Positions 23,347 to 35,170 of a stretch of 64,000 nt of DNA are shown piece by piece. Within the stretch, counting starts at the first letter, position 1, and every line of letters starts with the position of its first letter. A model generated the notes under the pieces. It had not been told where the DNA came from. It searched no databases and was given only the letters and a program-made list of their open reading frames with translations. A program made the position numbers and the translations under genes. Source of the DNA: Sipunculus nudus (Eukaryota; Annelida; Sipuncula; Golfingiida; Sipunculidae); the NCBI GenBank assembly GCA_026874595.1, contig CM049321.1, positions 46,865,797 through 46,929,796 of the forward strand, read 5' to 3'.

Positions 23347-26003
23347 ACAAGGGACCCATGGGTCACGGCGCTCAGCTGTAATATATGATAAAAAAATATG
23401 ATTTGGGAAAGAGGCACATGCTTGTTTTGTGTGGTAATAAATATAAGCTTTCTTACGAGTTGTTGGTGTTTAGCTTATGTATGATTTTGATAGTATCTTT
23501 GGAGACAGGGAAGAGGATTGATTTCATTTATTTTATTAACAAATGGAGTGCTATTGTCACACAGATTTTGACTTGGCCATATAACTTATAAGCAGCACAC
23601 ATTATAATAGAGTTTAACTATTTATTAAAATTTAATAACAAATATTGTGCCAATATAATTTTTATAAAAAAAAAATAAGAAGAAAATCATGATTTTTTAA
23701 AAATAAATATAACTGAAATGATTATTGAAATATTATAGTATATATTCATGAATGCATTCATGAATACATTTTGAAAGTATCTGCACTGGTATTCAAATAC
23801 TTTAATTTTTACCTGAATTCCCATTCTTATGCAATAAAATTTTTTAAATGCAGTACATATTCATATTCGTATTCAAATACATTTGCAAAGCATTCGCACC
23901 ATGTCTAGTATTTATTCAGTTTTAGCCAAACAAAGATGTTGAGAATCCAGAATACACAAAATTCACAAATTTAAATAATGATCATATGTACCTGGTGTTA
24001 TGGCTTTTATTTATATTAAAAAAATAAATGTAATATATTCACTTTGGACTACTTTGACATCAATCTACACACTAGACACAGTAGGAATCTAGATTAATAT
24101 TATCAACTGCATCTTTGTCTATCATTAATTTCCTTCATATGATCCCTAATGATTAGTAATGAATAATATGATTTATTTTTTTATCATTAAAATTTCACTG
24201 AAAAATACCATAGGTGACTGCATGGTGTTATTTGGGATAACATTGACATTGACATTCTATCCATCCATACAAGATTCTTACATCATCAGTAACTGCAGGT
24301 TAATTTTCTGTTACTCATCAACTAACAAATTCCTTTTCTATTAATTTTTCTTTAATTTGTTATAAAAAACCAATACAAAATTATTAATTTATTGTTTATT
24401 GTTATGTTGTTTTTCAAACAACTACTAGATGAGTTGGGTTGGACACCTGGATCAACTGTGGCTGGGCATTAGCTGCCTGGCTGCCCCAGTGTATGCTTCC
24501 CTCAAGCATGCATAATCTGATGAAAGGTCAACAAGGTCAACATACAGTTGACTGAAGAGGGGCTGGATTAAGCCTGGGTCTGACATGGTCTCATATAAAC
24601 ATTAATAAAAGCTACAATATTTGGCCAATTTCTTTCAGCTTTCTAAACTACAAAGATGAAATCCTTATGTGTGCATGATATGAAAATTATATCAACAGTG
24701 CTCTCAGGAAACAAACGTGCCATGGTCAAAGTTGGGCAAAATTTAAGGTACTAATTTTATATTTATACTAATAACTTATAAAATTTGAAAAATTCAGAAC
24801 TAATTTTTGGTATTCAATTGAGTCTTGATTAAATAATGCTACATCCCTGACAAAAAATCTCTAGCTTCAGCAATACTCTTGATAAGGGAGTAAATATATT
24901 TCTTGATTTTCTAAAAAGTGCATTATGTTTGGGCCCATAACCTAAAACAATTACGCAATACTGACATCAATTCTGGCATGTGCATAGCGAATGTATAGAA
25001 AAATATGTATATTATATATAATCAAAGTCAGATCAGTGGTTTTGATATTAGGCACTCTTACAGTGTAACAATGGGTTTTTAATGGAAAAAAGAAGTTTTT
25101 CATTAACATTTCGAAGGATTAAGTCCTAGTGATAAAATTCTTGGCATGGAAGGGGATTTTGGAGACATCTAACTGTATGCTAAATTTAAGGAACTTAGAG
25201 CTGAAGCTGGGGAGCTGAGCTCTAGCAAACTGCATAACACTAGCTTGATGTAAATTTGATGTGACATGGTGCTTGAAAACTTGAACAAAATCTACAGTTT
25301 TTGATCAACTGGTTTCAAAGTTTTGGTGTTAACAGACAAAATGCTAACAAAAACATCCTGTGAAAATTAAATCCACAGTACCTACAGGAAAAAAACGTGC
25401 CATGGTCAAACTTGGGCAAAATTTAAGGTACCAATTTTATATTTTTGCCAATATTTAAAAAAATTTAACAGATTTTGATCTAATTTTTGGTATATGATTG
25501 AATTTTGATCAATTAAATTTGTATTACTGAAAAAAAGTCCCTACCTTTAACACTTTTGGTCTTAAGTGACCAAATATCTTTCCTGATGTTTTTACAAAGT
25601 CCATTTTGTTTTGGCCCATAACTTTTTTAAATTAAATAATACTGACTTAATTTCTGGCATGTTCATCGGAACTATATAGAGGAATATTTATGGTAAATAT
25701 GAAGAAAACCAGATGAGTGGTTTTGATATTAGGCAGTCCTGAAGTGTGAAAATAGATTTCTAATAAAAAAAATTGAAGTTTTTCCTTAATATCTCGAAGG
25801 AACGAAGTCCTATTGACCCAATTTTCGGAATGGTAGGAGATTTTTGGGACATCTAACTGTATGGCAAATTTCAGATTCATAGGTCAAATGGTGTCGAAAC
25901 GTGCCAGTCTTACGGACAGACAGACGGACGGACGGACAGACGGACGGACGACGGACAATGGACCACGACTATAGCTCAGATGACTTATAGTCAGCTGAGC
26001 TAA
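23347..26003 (+). mobile_element. H1-family element, copy c (longest copy)
   Basis: The left tip is ACAAGGGACCCATGGGTCACGGC then GCTCAGCTG. The right tip is a GACAGACGGACGG-rich tract, a CTATAGCTCAGATGACTTATA segment and CAGCTGAGCTAA followed by T. The 10-mer TCAGCTGAGC near the 3' end is the reverse complement of GCTCAGCTGA seen in the left tip of copy a. It contains a tandem pair of about 681-bp units (marker CATGGTCAAAGTTGGGCAAA near 24,722, and a near-copy near 25,402). No coding region was recognised. Confidence 0.65.
25909..25970. repeat. GACAGACGGACGG-rich tract
   Basis: A short tandem GACG/GACA array near the 3' end of H1 copy c; equivalents lie at about 1,690-1,725 and 10,805-10,850. 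Confidence 0.9.
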
Positions 26004-26998
26004 TGAGAGGGATTGTTCATTCAACCTTTCTTATGAAAATAATGTGCATACAAACCCTATGGGTGGTAAAGAACCTGCTTGGCTCACTGGGATAATTTTA
26101 AGATGAGCAAGTAAGATAAACTCAACAGAACCGTGGAATGGAATGTGGTTCCCATAGTTTGTACATTCTTCTGTTAAGGATTAAAAGCCATTTCAAGTAT
26201 ACACGCTCCCATGTTAATATAACAAATAAAGTGTAAATAATGATTAATTGTAATATATATTCAGTGATTCTCTGTTACATATGTGTATTTGTTTAAGAGG
26301 CATTTCACATTTTTCTTGGTCGCAGTTGACAGTTGGATTACAAATTTAGGTACAATTAATGAAGACCGTCCAAGGAAGCACATACAACTTATCATGGGAA
26401 CCATCAACAACTATAATTAATTAAGATCAGTATTATTTGCTCATCCTGGATGGGACATGCATTTTAGATACTTTAACTTTAAAAAAAAAAAACTTTTCAT
26501 CTGCTAAAAAAAGGATGATGTTTCTAGCTTAACTTTAAGGAAACTACCATAACTATAACCTGAAAAAAGGAATTTTACTAACATCAGCAAACTTAACATT
26601 TAATTACTAATTCATTGATGTTATGGACGAGACAATGAATTCGTTATGGATGGGACACAAATGTTCATGTTGTGTTATCAAGTCAAGAGTTGTGATCATA
26701 TTGGCTCACATTTTTGAAAGAATTATGGTACCTAGATGTCAAAGTGGGGGTAGTTCAGTATAATGTTGATGCCACTGGGAGGGGCGATCAGATTCTTTAA
26801 TTATAATTTCAATGAAAGAAAGAAATATGTACTGAAGCCAATATACTTTTATTCCAAAAACATCAAATTTCATAAAAGTTCATCATCCTTAGTAGACTTT
26901 TAGATAATTAGTCTTCAAGCCTAACACTTTATAAACAAATGATATCTTAATTACTCCATCACTCTGAGAGCCTTATCAATCAAGTGGCAAAGACGGGA
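26004..26998. other. AT-rich DNA, no gene seen
   Basis: No repeat family or protein similarity was recognised. Confidence 0.6.
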
Positions 26999-27487
26999 AT
27001 CAATAATAGGCACTGGTGCTTTTACTTTTAATTTGTTCAGTACCAACCCATGACTCATCCCTTAAATCAGCATGTACAAACACCTTTTTGGACTTATTTG
27101 CACTTCTAAGAGACGCTATTTTCACTGAATCACTGTAGAACTGCGAATATGCGACAGGTAGACACTTTTGATGTCTGGCCTGTTCTGACATTCAAACTGA
27201 ACAAGCACAAAGTCCCCTATCCTGTAGGACATGCTCTCTGTGAATGTGTCTGCTATATCCATGGATGGCTGGTCAGTGGGGGCAGCAGCAGTAGATGCAA
27301 ATATCATGACTGTTAGCTGTGGAGTGCCAAATGAAAATTGGGAAAGTCCAAGTTCATGATCACTTACGGGTGTGATAAAGAGAAGGTAACGAGTGCCAGA
27401 AACTGTAGTGGGTTTTAGCTCAAAGTAAACTGAGTTATAGGTATTGCGTTTTGTCCAGGCATCAGGCCGTCCATTGGCAAGGCACAA
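26999..27487 (-). pseudogene. Frameshifted fragment of an uncharacterised protein with a GDFVLVQFE motif
   Basis: Two overlapping minus-strand frames form one broken coding segment. The first (27,122-27,487) contains SYRIGDFVLVQFECQ. The second (27,000-27,191) contains VKIASLRSANKSKKVF and ends in a short tail after DESWVG. A 'GDFVLVxFE' strand followed by a 'VKxxR...F...D.SWV' segment recalls an uncharacterised C-terminal domain often seen in invertebrate, transposon-associated proteins; that link is from general recollection. The change of frame near 27,130-27,190 and the lack of an N-terminal partner suggest a dead fragment. Confidence 0.4.
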
Positions 27488-27535
27488 ATTGTAACCGCTG
27501 GACCTGGAAACTTCTAAGTATACATCCTAGTAGGT

Positions 27536-27934
27536 ACATCCTACAGGCCTAATGCGAACCTGTGCAATGGTTTATACATCAGGTATAATGCTTCAATGCT
27601 CGGCCATTACTTTATGTAGGCCTACATGTCTTGTATACGACGAAGGTATCAGAGATGTATACATATGCCCAATTTCAGGGTGATATCCCCTCATGAGAAA
27701 TAAGCAGGGACATAAACTGTGCCAAAATTTTTGTAGGTGGCGCCACAAGTCTTATATACAACAAAGATATGCAATATATATAAATAGGCCCAATTTCAGG
27801 CTGATATATCATGTTCCTCTGGAGAAATTAGCAGGCACGATCATGATCATTGGTTGGCTTTTTTATAAAATGTGGAAACCACAGCCAAGAAACTGGCATA
27901 ATTGCTTTCATCTGACAGTCTTTAAAACAGAAAA
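27536..27934 (+). mobile_element. H2-family fragment, copy c
   Basis: The left tip is decayed (CCTACAGGCCTAATGCGAACCTGTGCA; ACAAGG lost). The body has the H2 phrase GCCCAATTTCAGG and a near-perfect GTGGCGCCAC. It is cut off by copy d immediately downstream. Confidence 0.55.
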
Positions 27935-30505
27935 ACAAGGCCCACAGGCCTAATGCGAACCTCTGCAATAGGATTACACCATTTATAATGCTTCAATGCT
28001 GGACTCTTACTTTTCAAGAACATGTGTAACATGTATATGAACAATGCAAGTACTAAACACTTTGAACAAGAAACAATAACACAAACATCACTGCTGAAAT
28101 TCTGGCATGCGTGCACACAACACAAAAATGTTTGTAGCTGGCACCACCAGTCTTGTATACAACAAAGACATATATATACATATGCCTAATGTCAGACAGA
28201 TATGTCAAACCCCTCCTGCGAAATAAGCAAGGACATACACTGGTGAAAAAATTATTGTGGGTGGCGCCACCAGTCTTGTACATGATATAGCTACCCAATA
28301 TGTATAGATATGCCCAATTTCAGGGTGTTGTATCAAATTCCTCTGTAGAAATAAACAGGCATATTCACAGTGTAAAAGTCAATGTAGGTGGCAGCACCTG
28401 TCTTGTGAACAAGAAAACCATCAAAGACGCATAGACAGGTCGAAATATTAGGCCAATACATGAAACTTCCCCTGAGTTTGATGCACTGGGCTGACGAGGC
28501 TTAGGGGAGCAAGGCAGTTGCCCTGAGTGAACTGTGACAAATTGCTGGCTCAAGCTACTGCACTGAGTGAACTCTTGACCTGCACCTGGCTAGACTGAGT
28601 GAACTTTTGACCTGTACCTGGCTGCACTGAGTGAACTCTTGGCCTGTTGCATAATCTGACATAATGGCATTCTGCCAAAGCTATAAATAGATCAAGGCTG
28701 AATTTTGGTGCCAAATCTGATGCAGTTGGCAGTCTGCCAAAGCTTTAAATAGAATGCAGCTCCCATACTGAGTGAACTCTTGACCTATACCTGGCTGCAC
28801 TTCTTCCAATCATGGCACTGTGCCAAAACTATTTATAGTGCTGACATCATCTTGGCTAATGGCCAACTTCAAGGCACTGGCTATCTACCAATAGTAATGG
28901 TAAAACAAGTCCTGCCACCTGTACACAAAAGTGGTCCCTTAATAATTTTGAATATATTTTATTAGAAAAGATAAGATATAGTTTATTGCTATATATATAT
29001 ATGTAATAAAATCATCACATACAATAGTATTAGGCTTGACTGGCTTGCTTAAACAAACACATTAAACAAGAAATAATAATACCCAATTCAAAATGCTTTC
29101 AAGCTGATTTTATAAAAAAATATATCAGGAATATATGAAAAATTATTACAGATGTATACTGAATGCAAATAATACAGATACACTGACAGCAAATTCTTGA
29201 ATTGAGTGGAGTATGGATACCAATCATTTATAATCCATGTACAGTCTTCTTTATATAGCCACAGAGAGCTTAAAATCCATGATTGTAACATTGCCGAGTA
29301 TGATGAATCATTAAAATCATAAATCTAATTTTTTGAAAGCTTTTAAAAATCATTCTTTAAATATTAACCAAAGATAACCTGGAATCTAAATGTCTAGTGG
29401 CATGATGTAATAGATGCTGAAAAACTGGTGCCAGGCTAGATGTAACAGCATCACACAGATAACATATATGGTAAAATGGCTCAAAACAATCTCCATAATT
29501 CAGCCAAAAATCATTCATGTGGAACCATTAAAGACAATTATTATAAGAATTATTGTGGGGATTATTCTTGTAAAATATCAAACAAACTGGCTTCAGTGGC
29601 GTCAGTTGAAAAATATTTTGCAGGTTTATAACTCATATAGACAGATACAGCAAACTGGCTAAACTCAGCCAAAAATCACTGAACCAAAACCATTTGAACA
29701 AACTTGAATTATCAATATCTAAGGATAATTAATGTGTGAGATTTAAGAATTTGGCCCAGTGGTTTTTGAGAAGAAGATCTTTGTAGCCACTGAGCTAAAA
29801 TGGGCTGTTACAGCATATGACTAAATTTAGCTTCCCATAATTCAGCCAAAAGTCACTGAACTGAAACCATTTGAACAAACTTCAGAAAGCACTACCCTAG
29901 GCTCATTTCTGTGCGATATTGAACAATTTGGCCATATGGTTTCAGAGAAGAAGTTTTTTGTAGCCGTCAGTATGATAGGGTCACTGATGACCCCCCTACA
30001 ATAAATGCCAATGCAGGTGGCGCCACCTATACCTCAAATTCAGATATGACTCATGTGACCAACATTGGCATAAAATTTGGTGATGACAGCTCCAGCCATT
30101 TCTTAGGTTGTAATTTTAGTATGATTTTTTGGACAGATGACAAAGTTCAACTTCCTGTAACTAGGCCAAAAATCACTGCAGACTTAAACCATTCGAACAA
30201 ACTTGAGAAAGATTGTTCCAGGAATCATTTCTGTGAAATATTGGACAATTTGGCTGAACAATTTCGGAGAAGAAGATTTTTAAAGGTTTTTATGCTTTTT
30301 CCGAATAAAATTTTAGAAAATGCAGTAAGCCAAAAAATAAGCAAAATCCAATTGAGTTTTTTAGATGACTAAATTTTTGCATAAAATTTCATGATGCTTA
30401 CTCTTGCCGTTTTCAAGTTAGTATGAGTTAACGTTCAGACGACAGACGCCGGACGACGGATGCCGGACGACGCCACACCATCACATAAGCTCCCAGGTTC
30501 GCTAA
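27935..30505 (+). mobile_element. H2-family element, copy d
   Basis: The left tip is ACAAGGCCCACAGGCCTAATG then GCGAACCTCTGCA; the right tip is CCAGGTTCGCTAA. Similarity to copy b extends along most of the body (the TGACCTGCACCTGGCTAGAC region, the TTTGGCCCAGTGGTTTTTGA unit and GGTGGCGCCACC at 28,260 and 30,016). Copy d has fewer of the 177-bp units. No coding region was recognised. Confidence 0.7.
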
Positions 30506-30614
30506 AGAAAGCGCCCGCCCACATTGATTTATGAAAAAAAGTGCCTGAGTACCATACCTTTTTTTTATTTTGGCCTTAATATTCAAGGCATGATTCATGG
30601 CAATTCATGCATTA

Positions 30615-32010
30615 CCGTAAAATCTCCACTTAAAACCGCGGTTTAATCAAGAAATTCAAAATCTTGAAATCAGGTTGATTTCCTGAAAGCACTGTGCGGT
30701 TCATACTAGAAGGGTTTCCTGAATATCTTCCTGACAGACATCGTTTTGGGGCCGGCGAGTGGGCGATTATATTGCAACTTTCGAAGGCCGTTCCTAGCAG
30801 CAGTCTCGCCATGCATGGGAGCCGTGTGTAAACGTATTATTTACGATTATTTGTTATTTATAAAATAAAATATTGCTGATTAGTTTTCGTGTGATATATA
30901 ACTTGTTATAAAATTTTGGTAATTGTCACCAAATAATACGTTTACAACAACCCTGCTGTAACACACAGCGGCCCACTTCGTTGGGCATGGTCAAGCAAAA
31001 TTGAAATAAAAGCCTACTTTAAACGAATTTGCGGCATTATTTAGTAATGATTATTTGTTTAAAACATAAAATGAATAAAAAGCTGACATCATAAGGAGTC
31101 ACACAATGGCAGACGATCGTTTTAAAATCAAGTTTGAGTGCCGCCATGTGCTGAAACGCCCCGGTATTCTGCTAAGAATATTTTGAACGGCTGTACGCGG
31201 TGGGTGGTAAACAGAACAGCCACCTATTTCGTCCCAGCGTGCCCTGCGTGAACACTGCCTTGACAAAATGGCTCCCCACACGGAAACTTTTTTCAGGAAA
31301 AAAAACTTGCTTACCCCGACTGGCCACTTTAATTTTACCTTAAAATCACTCGTTATCAAGGGTCATGTTTCCTATACGTGCGTATCTCAACAAGGTTACT
31401 TCAATTACTTTGATTTTTTGTTAAGCTGACCAGCGATGTTTTCAAACGCGCCAACAAATTGTGACATGGAGTGATGTCAACGTACGATGTGACGATGATA
31501 ATACAGAAGTAACCGGTATGAAAATGATTTGAATCTTCCGAGTAATTCCAGAAAATGGTATTTTCATCAAAATTTTTTAGAATTAAAATATACAGTGACT
31601 TGAAATAGATCAGCAGAATATTTTTTCCAAAATATAATGACAAATCAGTAGCAAACAAGAATACGGCACGGAATATAAAATCTGTATAAACAGGCAGAGG
31701 TTCACCGGCCCTTACGTCTTCCCAAACTTCATGTTTGAGTGACCCTGCAAAAAAGTGTTATGATGTGTTTAAATAAAATGCCCAAGGAATTTAAAAGTGG
31801 ACAGGAATGGCCGAGTCGCAACCTACGTGTGTTCATTTCTAGATGATAGCTTGATTGTGTCTTTTGTAAAATCATTCCATAGCGAAAGTTGGTGCGGTTT
31901 TAAAGAGGGGTTCTTAGTATTTGAGCCCCTCGCGAAGTCTCACGTGGAATTTCGGCAAAGTCTGGGGGCGGTTTTAATCGGAAGTGCGGTTTTAAGTGGG
32001 GATTTTACGG
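30615..32010. mobile_element. TIR DNA transposon (TA target), copy 2
   Basis: TA dinucleotides flank it at 30,613-30,614 and 32,011-32,012. The left end CCGTAAAATCTCCACTTAAA and the right end TTTAAGTGGGGATTTTACGG are inverted copies with one mismatch. It matches copy 1 throughout but carries about 355 extra bases (about 31,001-31,355), bordered by the short repeat TCAAG. No transposase is recognisable. Confidence 0.8.
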
Positions 32011-32013
32011 TAA

Positions 32014-32222
32014 TTAACAAGATACTGGAGGTTTTGTAATAGGTTTTTAAGTATTCTTTTTGGTACTTACAAGCAACACAGCTCCAAGGATATAGGCTGC
32101 AGTGACCTAATTGGATATACATTTGGAAGTTTCTAGTTCCAGCAGTTACAATTTGTACCCTGCTAATAGATGGACAAAGGCCATACCTTTACCTCAGTTG
32201 ACTTTCAGTCAGCTGAGCTGAA
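32014..32222 (+). repeat. 3' end fragment of an H1 element
   Basis: The H1 3' phrases GCAGTGACCTAATT, GATGGACAAAGGCC and TTTCAGTCAGCTGAGCT appear in order; the left part is missing. Confidence 0.6.
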
Positions 32223-34025
32223 AATCAAAAGAATTGTTTTTTTTTTTATTGTATGTCTGTCTTGTTTTATGGGATTATGCAAATACTGAACCATATTCAT
32301 GATATTTGTGGAGGGGTGGGAGGATGAGGCATTTTAGTTTAGAGGGGAATATCGTAGCCTAAAACAATTTCAGATTCTACACGCACTGCAATGGGGAATA
32401 CAGATGGGAACGGCAGCATGCTTATTTTTCTGTATGTTGCATCCAAATTACCATCACGAAACCTGCAAAAACTACTACATGAAGCAATTTTTGCAGGATA
32501 CACATTCTCCATGCTGGATCTGCATTTATGTGTATATGGAATTTAGCTTTATTATCACAATAGGTCAATGAAGTGGAAAAAAATTGGTAAAAATGACCTT
32601 TTATTGAATGACAGGGCTGTACATTAACTTTTGAAAGTACTTGCCAGGTAGGGCAAGGGACAATTAGCTTTTACTTGCCCCACATGGATTTTACTTGTCC
32701 CACAAAAATCAGTGATTGCACTCAAAACCACAAAAAAAGGTGATTCACATGGCTATTTTGAAACAATATACATATTCAAATGTTTGTTTGTTAAAAATAG
32801 TTCTCATTAGGATTTTCACAGACCAAAACTTGCAGGTAATTTAAGCTCTAGAGAGATATTACAATATGATTTCACTTCTCCTGAAGAAGAAAGTGACTAA
32901 CTTAAGATTAGCCAAGATTCAGGCCCTTAAGAATATGTAAAGGTTAATGTTGCACACACTTGCCCAGTCGGTGAACTAGGAATCTTCTTTTGGTTGCCCC
33001 ACCAACATTTTCCAGAACTTATCTCTCCAGCTCTCCATGAAAACATGATTCACAGACTTTTTAAAAAAAGACAGATTAGGTCTTGAGGTCATTATAAAAC
33101 TCACACTTGAACAGCTTTCTAAGGGTCAGATAATAATATTGGCAGGATGGAAGTATTTCCAATAAAAATATTAAAAAGTCTTGTTTTACTTATTGTGACA
33201 CCAACAAACCTGTTGCTGTTTTTCACGGCTTTCCTCAGTGCAGATACGGTACCCTAGTCACAAGAGTAGGCACAACCTTCCAGGGCGGAAAGGAAGGGAA
33301 GGGAAGAAATGCTTCCCTATATACAACTTTATTATTTTACAGTGGAAAGCTAAATTTAATATAAAATGTCTATACTTCACAGACAGTATACACCCAAACT
33401 TCTGAAAAAACTGGATTAAACCTGTTTTATCTGATCCAGATTAATCCGGATGAATCCAGTTGATTAAACCAGTGGATAAAACTGTCAACGATTAGGGAAA
33501 CAAATGATAATACCCTACTACTGGTAGATCATATCCATTAGACATTTTGGGTCATAACCCAAATCAGTGAGCAGACATTTTTGGGTAACAACCCAAAAAC
33601 AAATAGCGTGCAGTAGACATTTAGGGAATAGATGTTTTTGGGATAAACCCAAAACACTGATGGAACTGATCTGTCTCAGTTTTAGGCATAGTGTCAGTGT
33701 TACTATTCTCATACTGTTGGTTCTGTTTATTTAATTAATCAAATTCCATTAAAATTTCAGGCGAATTTGGTGTATAAATAATAAATAACAATGTGAAAAT
33801 AATGAATAACTGTAATATATTATTCTGTGATTCTCTTCTAAACATGTGTATATGTTTAATAAAAGTTGTGGAAAATGTCATCAGTTTCTTCCCGAACTAC
33901 CTTTTATTTCTGAAAATTTCCCTAACTTCACTGGGAAGGGAAGAAATACCGATCTTCCTGGAAGAAATGCCAACCCTGCCCCTGTAAAGGTATAATTATG
34001 ATTTTACAAACCCACCTATTTAAAG
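32223..34025. other. No gene recognised
   Basis: AT-rich. It has a small cluster of imperfect inverted copies of TTTTGGGT...ACCCAAAA (33,540-33,660) and ATTAATCCGGATGAATCCAG-type repeats near 33,440. Nothing coding is supported. Confidence 0.6.
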
Positions 34026-34029
34026 TTGA

Positions 34030-34440
34030 ACCAGTATATCATAACTTTGACGTGACCTCTATACCACCAGCTAACATTTGTGAAAAACAGCCCAATTTAT
34101 TTAATGAGTGGACCCATGTAAGATTTTGAATGTATGACAAAAACAAAGTTTTAGTCTTTTCTGTACCAGGGTACACAGATATTTGTATGCCCATTGCTAT
34201 TTTTCTTGTAGGTGCAACATAAGCCAGTTGGACTATTTTACCTGTGCTGCCCACACAGCCATGCACGTGGGCTATGTAGAATGTATCAGCAACATAAACT
34301 CTGCCAACTTTTTTTAAATCAAATTGTGAAAATTTTATCAATTTAACAAGCAAAAAAAAATGAGTACAACAAGAAATTGAACCCACAATCTCATTATGTG
34401 GAGTCCCACACTCTTAACTGAGCCACGAACGACTTGAGTG
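34030..34440 (-). mobile_element. tRNA-derived SINE, minus strand
   Basis: On the minus strand the head contains TGGCTCAGTTAAGAG (A-box-like) and GGTTCAATTTC (B-box-like), spaced as in a tRNA. An AT-rich body follows with a conserved-looking core near TTTATGTTGCTGATACATTC. It is not a functional tRNA: the acceptor arms do not pair. Confidence 0.55.
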
Positions 34441-34773
34441 ATCCTGAATGGCCCGGGCAATTTTTGTTTATTCATATCTAGTTGCCATTTATAATTTAGC
34501 CCCATCTACTGAGTAAACAGGAAACTATTTCAGATATTGTGCACTAACACATAGATTTTGCAGGGCCCCAGGCCCCTATAATGAGCTCATTCTACATATA
34601 GGGAATCTAATATTAAATAATATTTCAGTAATTGTAAGGAAACAACATTGGAGCGAGTAAAGGATCTGGTCTACACGGACGAGGTTATGGGTGTATACGG
34701 ACAACTTAATGATGTTTAGGATTCATGAAATGGAGAAGAAAGAGGCATGTTGATGTCATATTATCAGGCATGT

Positions 34774-35170
34774 CATGGCTTATGTTGATAACTACTAATA
34801 TGAGATGGTCCAATCTGTTTGGACCCATCTTGGAAATGAAGACCGGAATCTATACTCAGGCTACATTTCATGCAACACCCCATCATTTATTTAAAACTTC
34901 AAATAGTGAGACGCAGTCACTTCCTTGTATATTAATTTATAGCTCAGAAGTGCATGCATGATAAGAATGCCAGTAGATTTTGTACAATTAAAATTCATGT
35001 AAATAGAAAATTAATCAGAAAGTATGCAGGAATACGAATTATTTATTTTTAACTTGCAATTTAATATCGGCCTATTTTGGCCCGAGTATAGAATCCTGTC
35101 TTCACTTTCTAAGATGGGGTCTAAACAGACTGGACTGTCTCCTATTAGTAGTAATCAACATAAGCCATGA
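34774..35170. repeat. Foldback repeat, about 90-bp arms with 220-bp loop
   Basis: The left arm 34,774-34,860 and right arm 35,081-35,170 are inverted copies (for example CATGGCTTATGTTGATAACT versus its mirror near 35,150, and CTATACTCAGG versus CCCGAGTATAG). A further inverted relative lies at 36,770-36,895. Confidence 0.75.
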
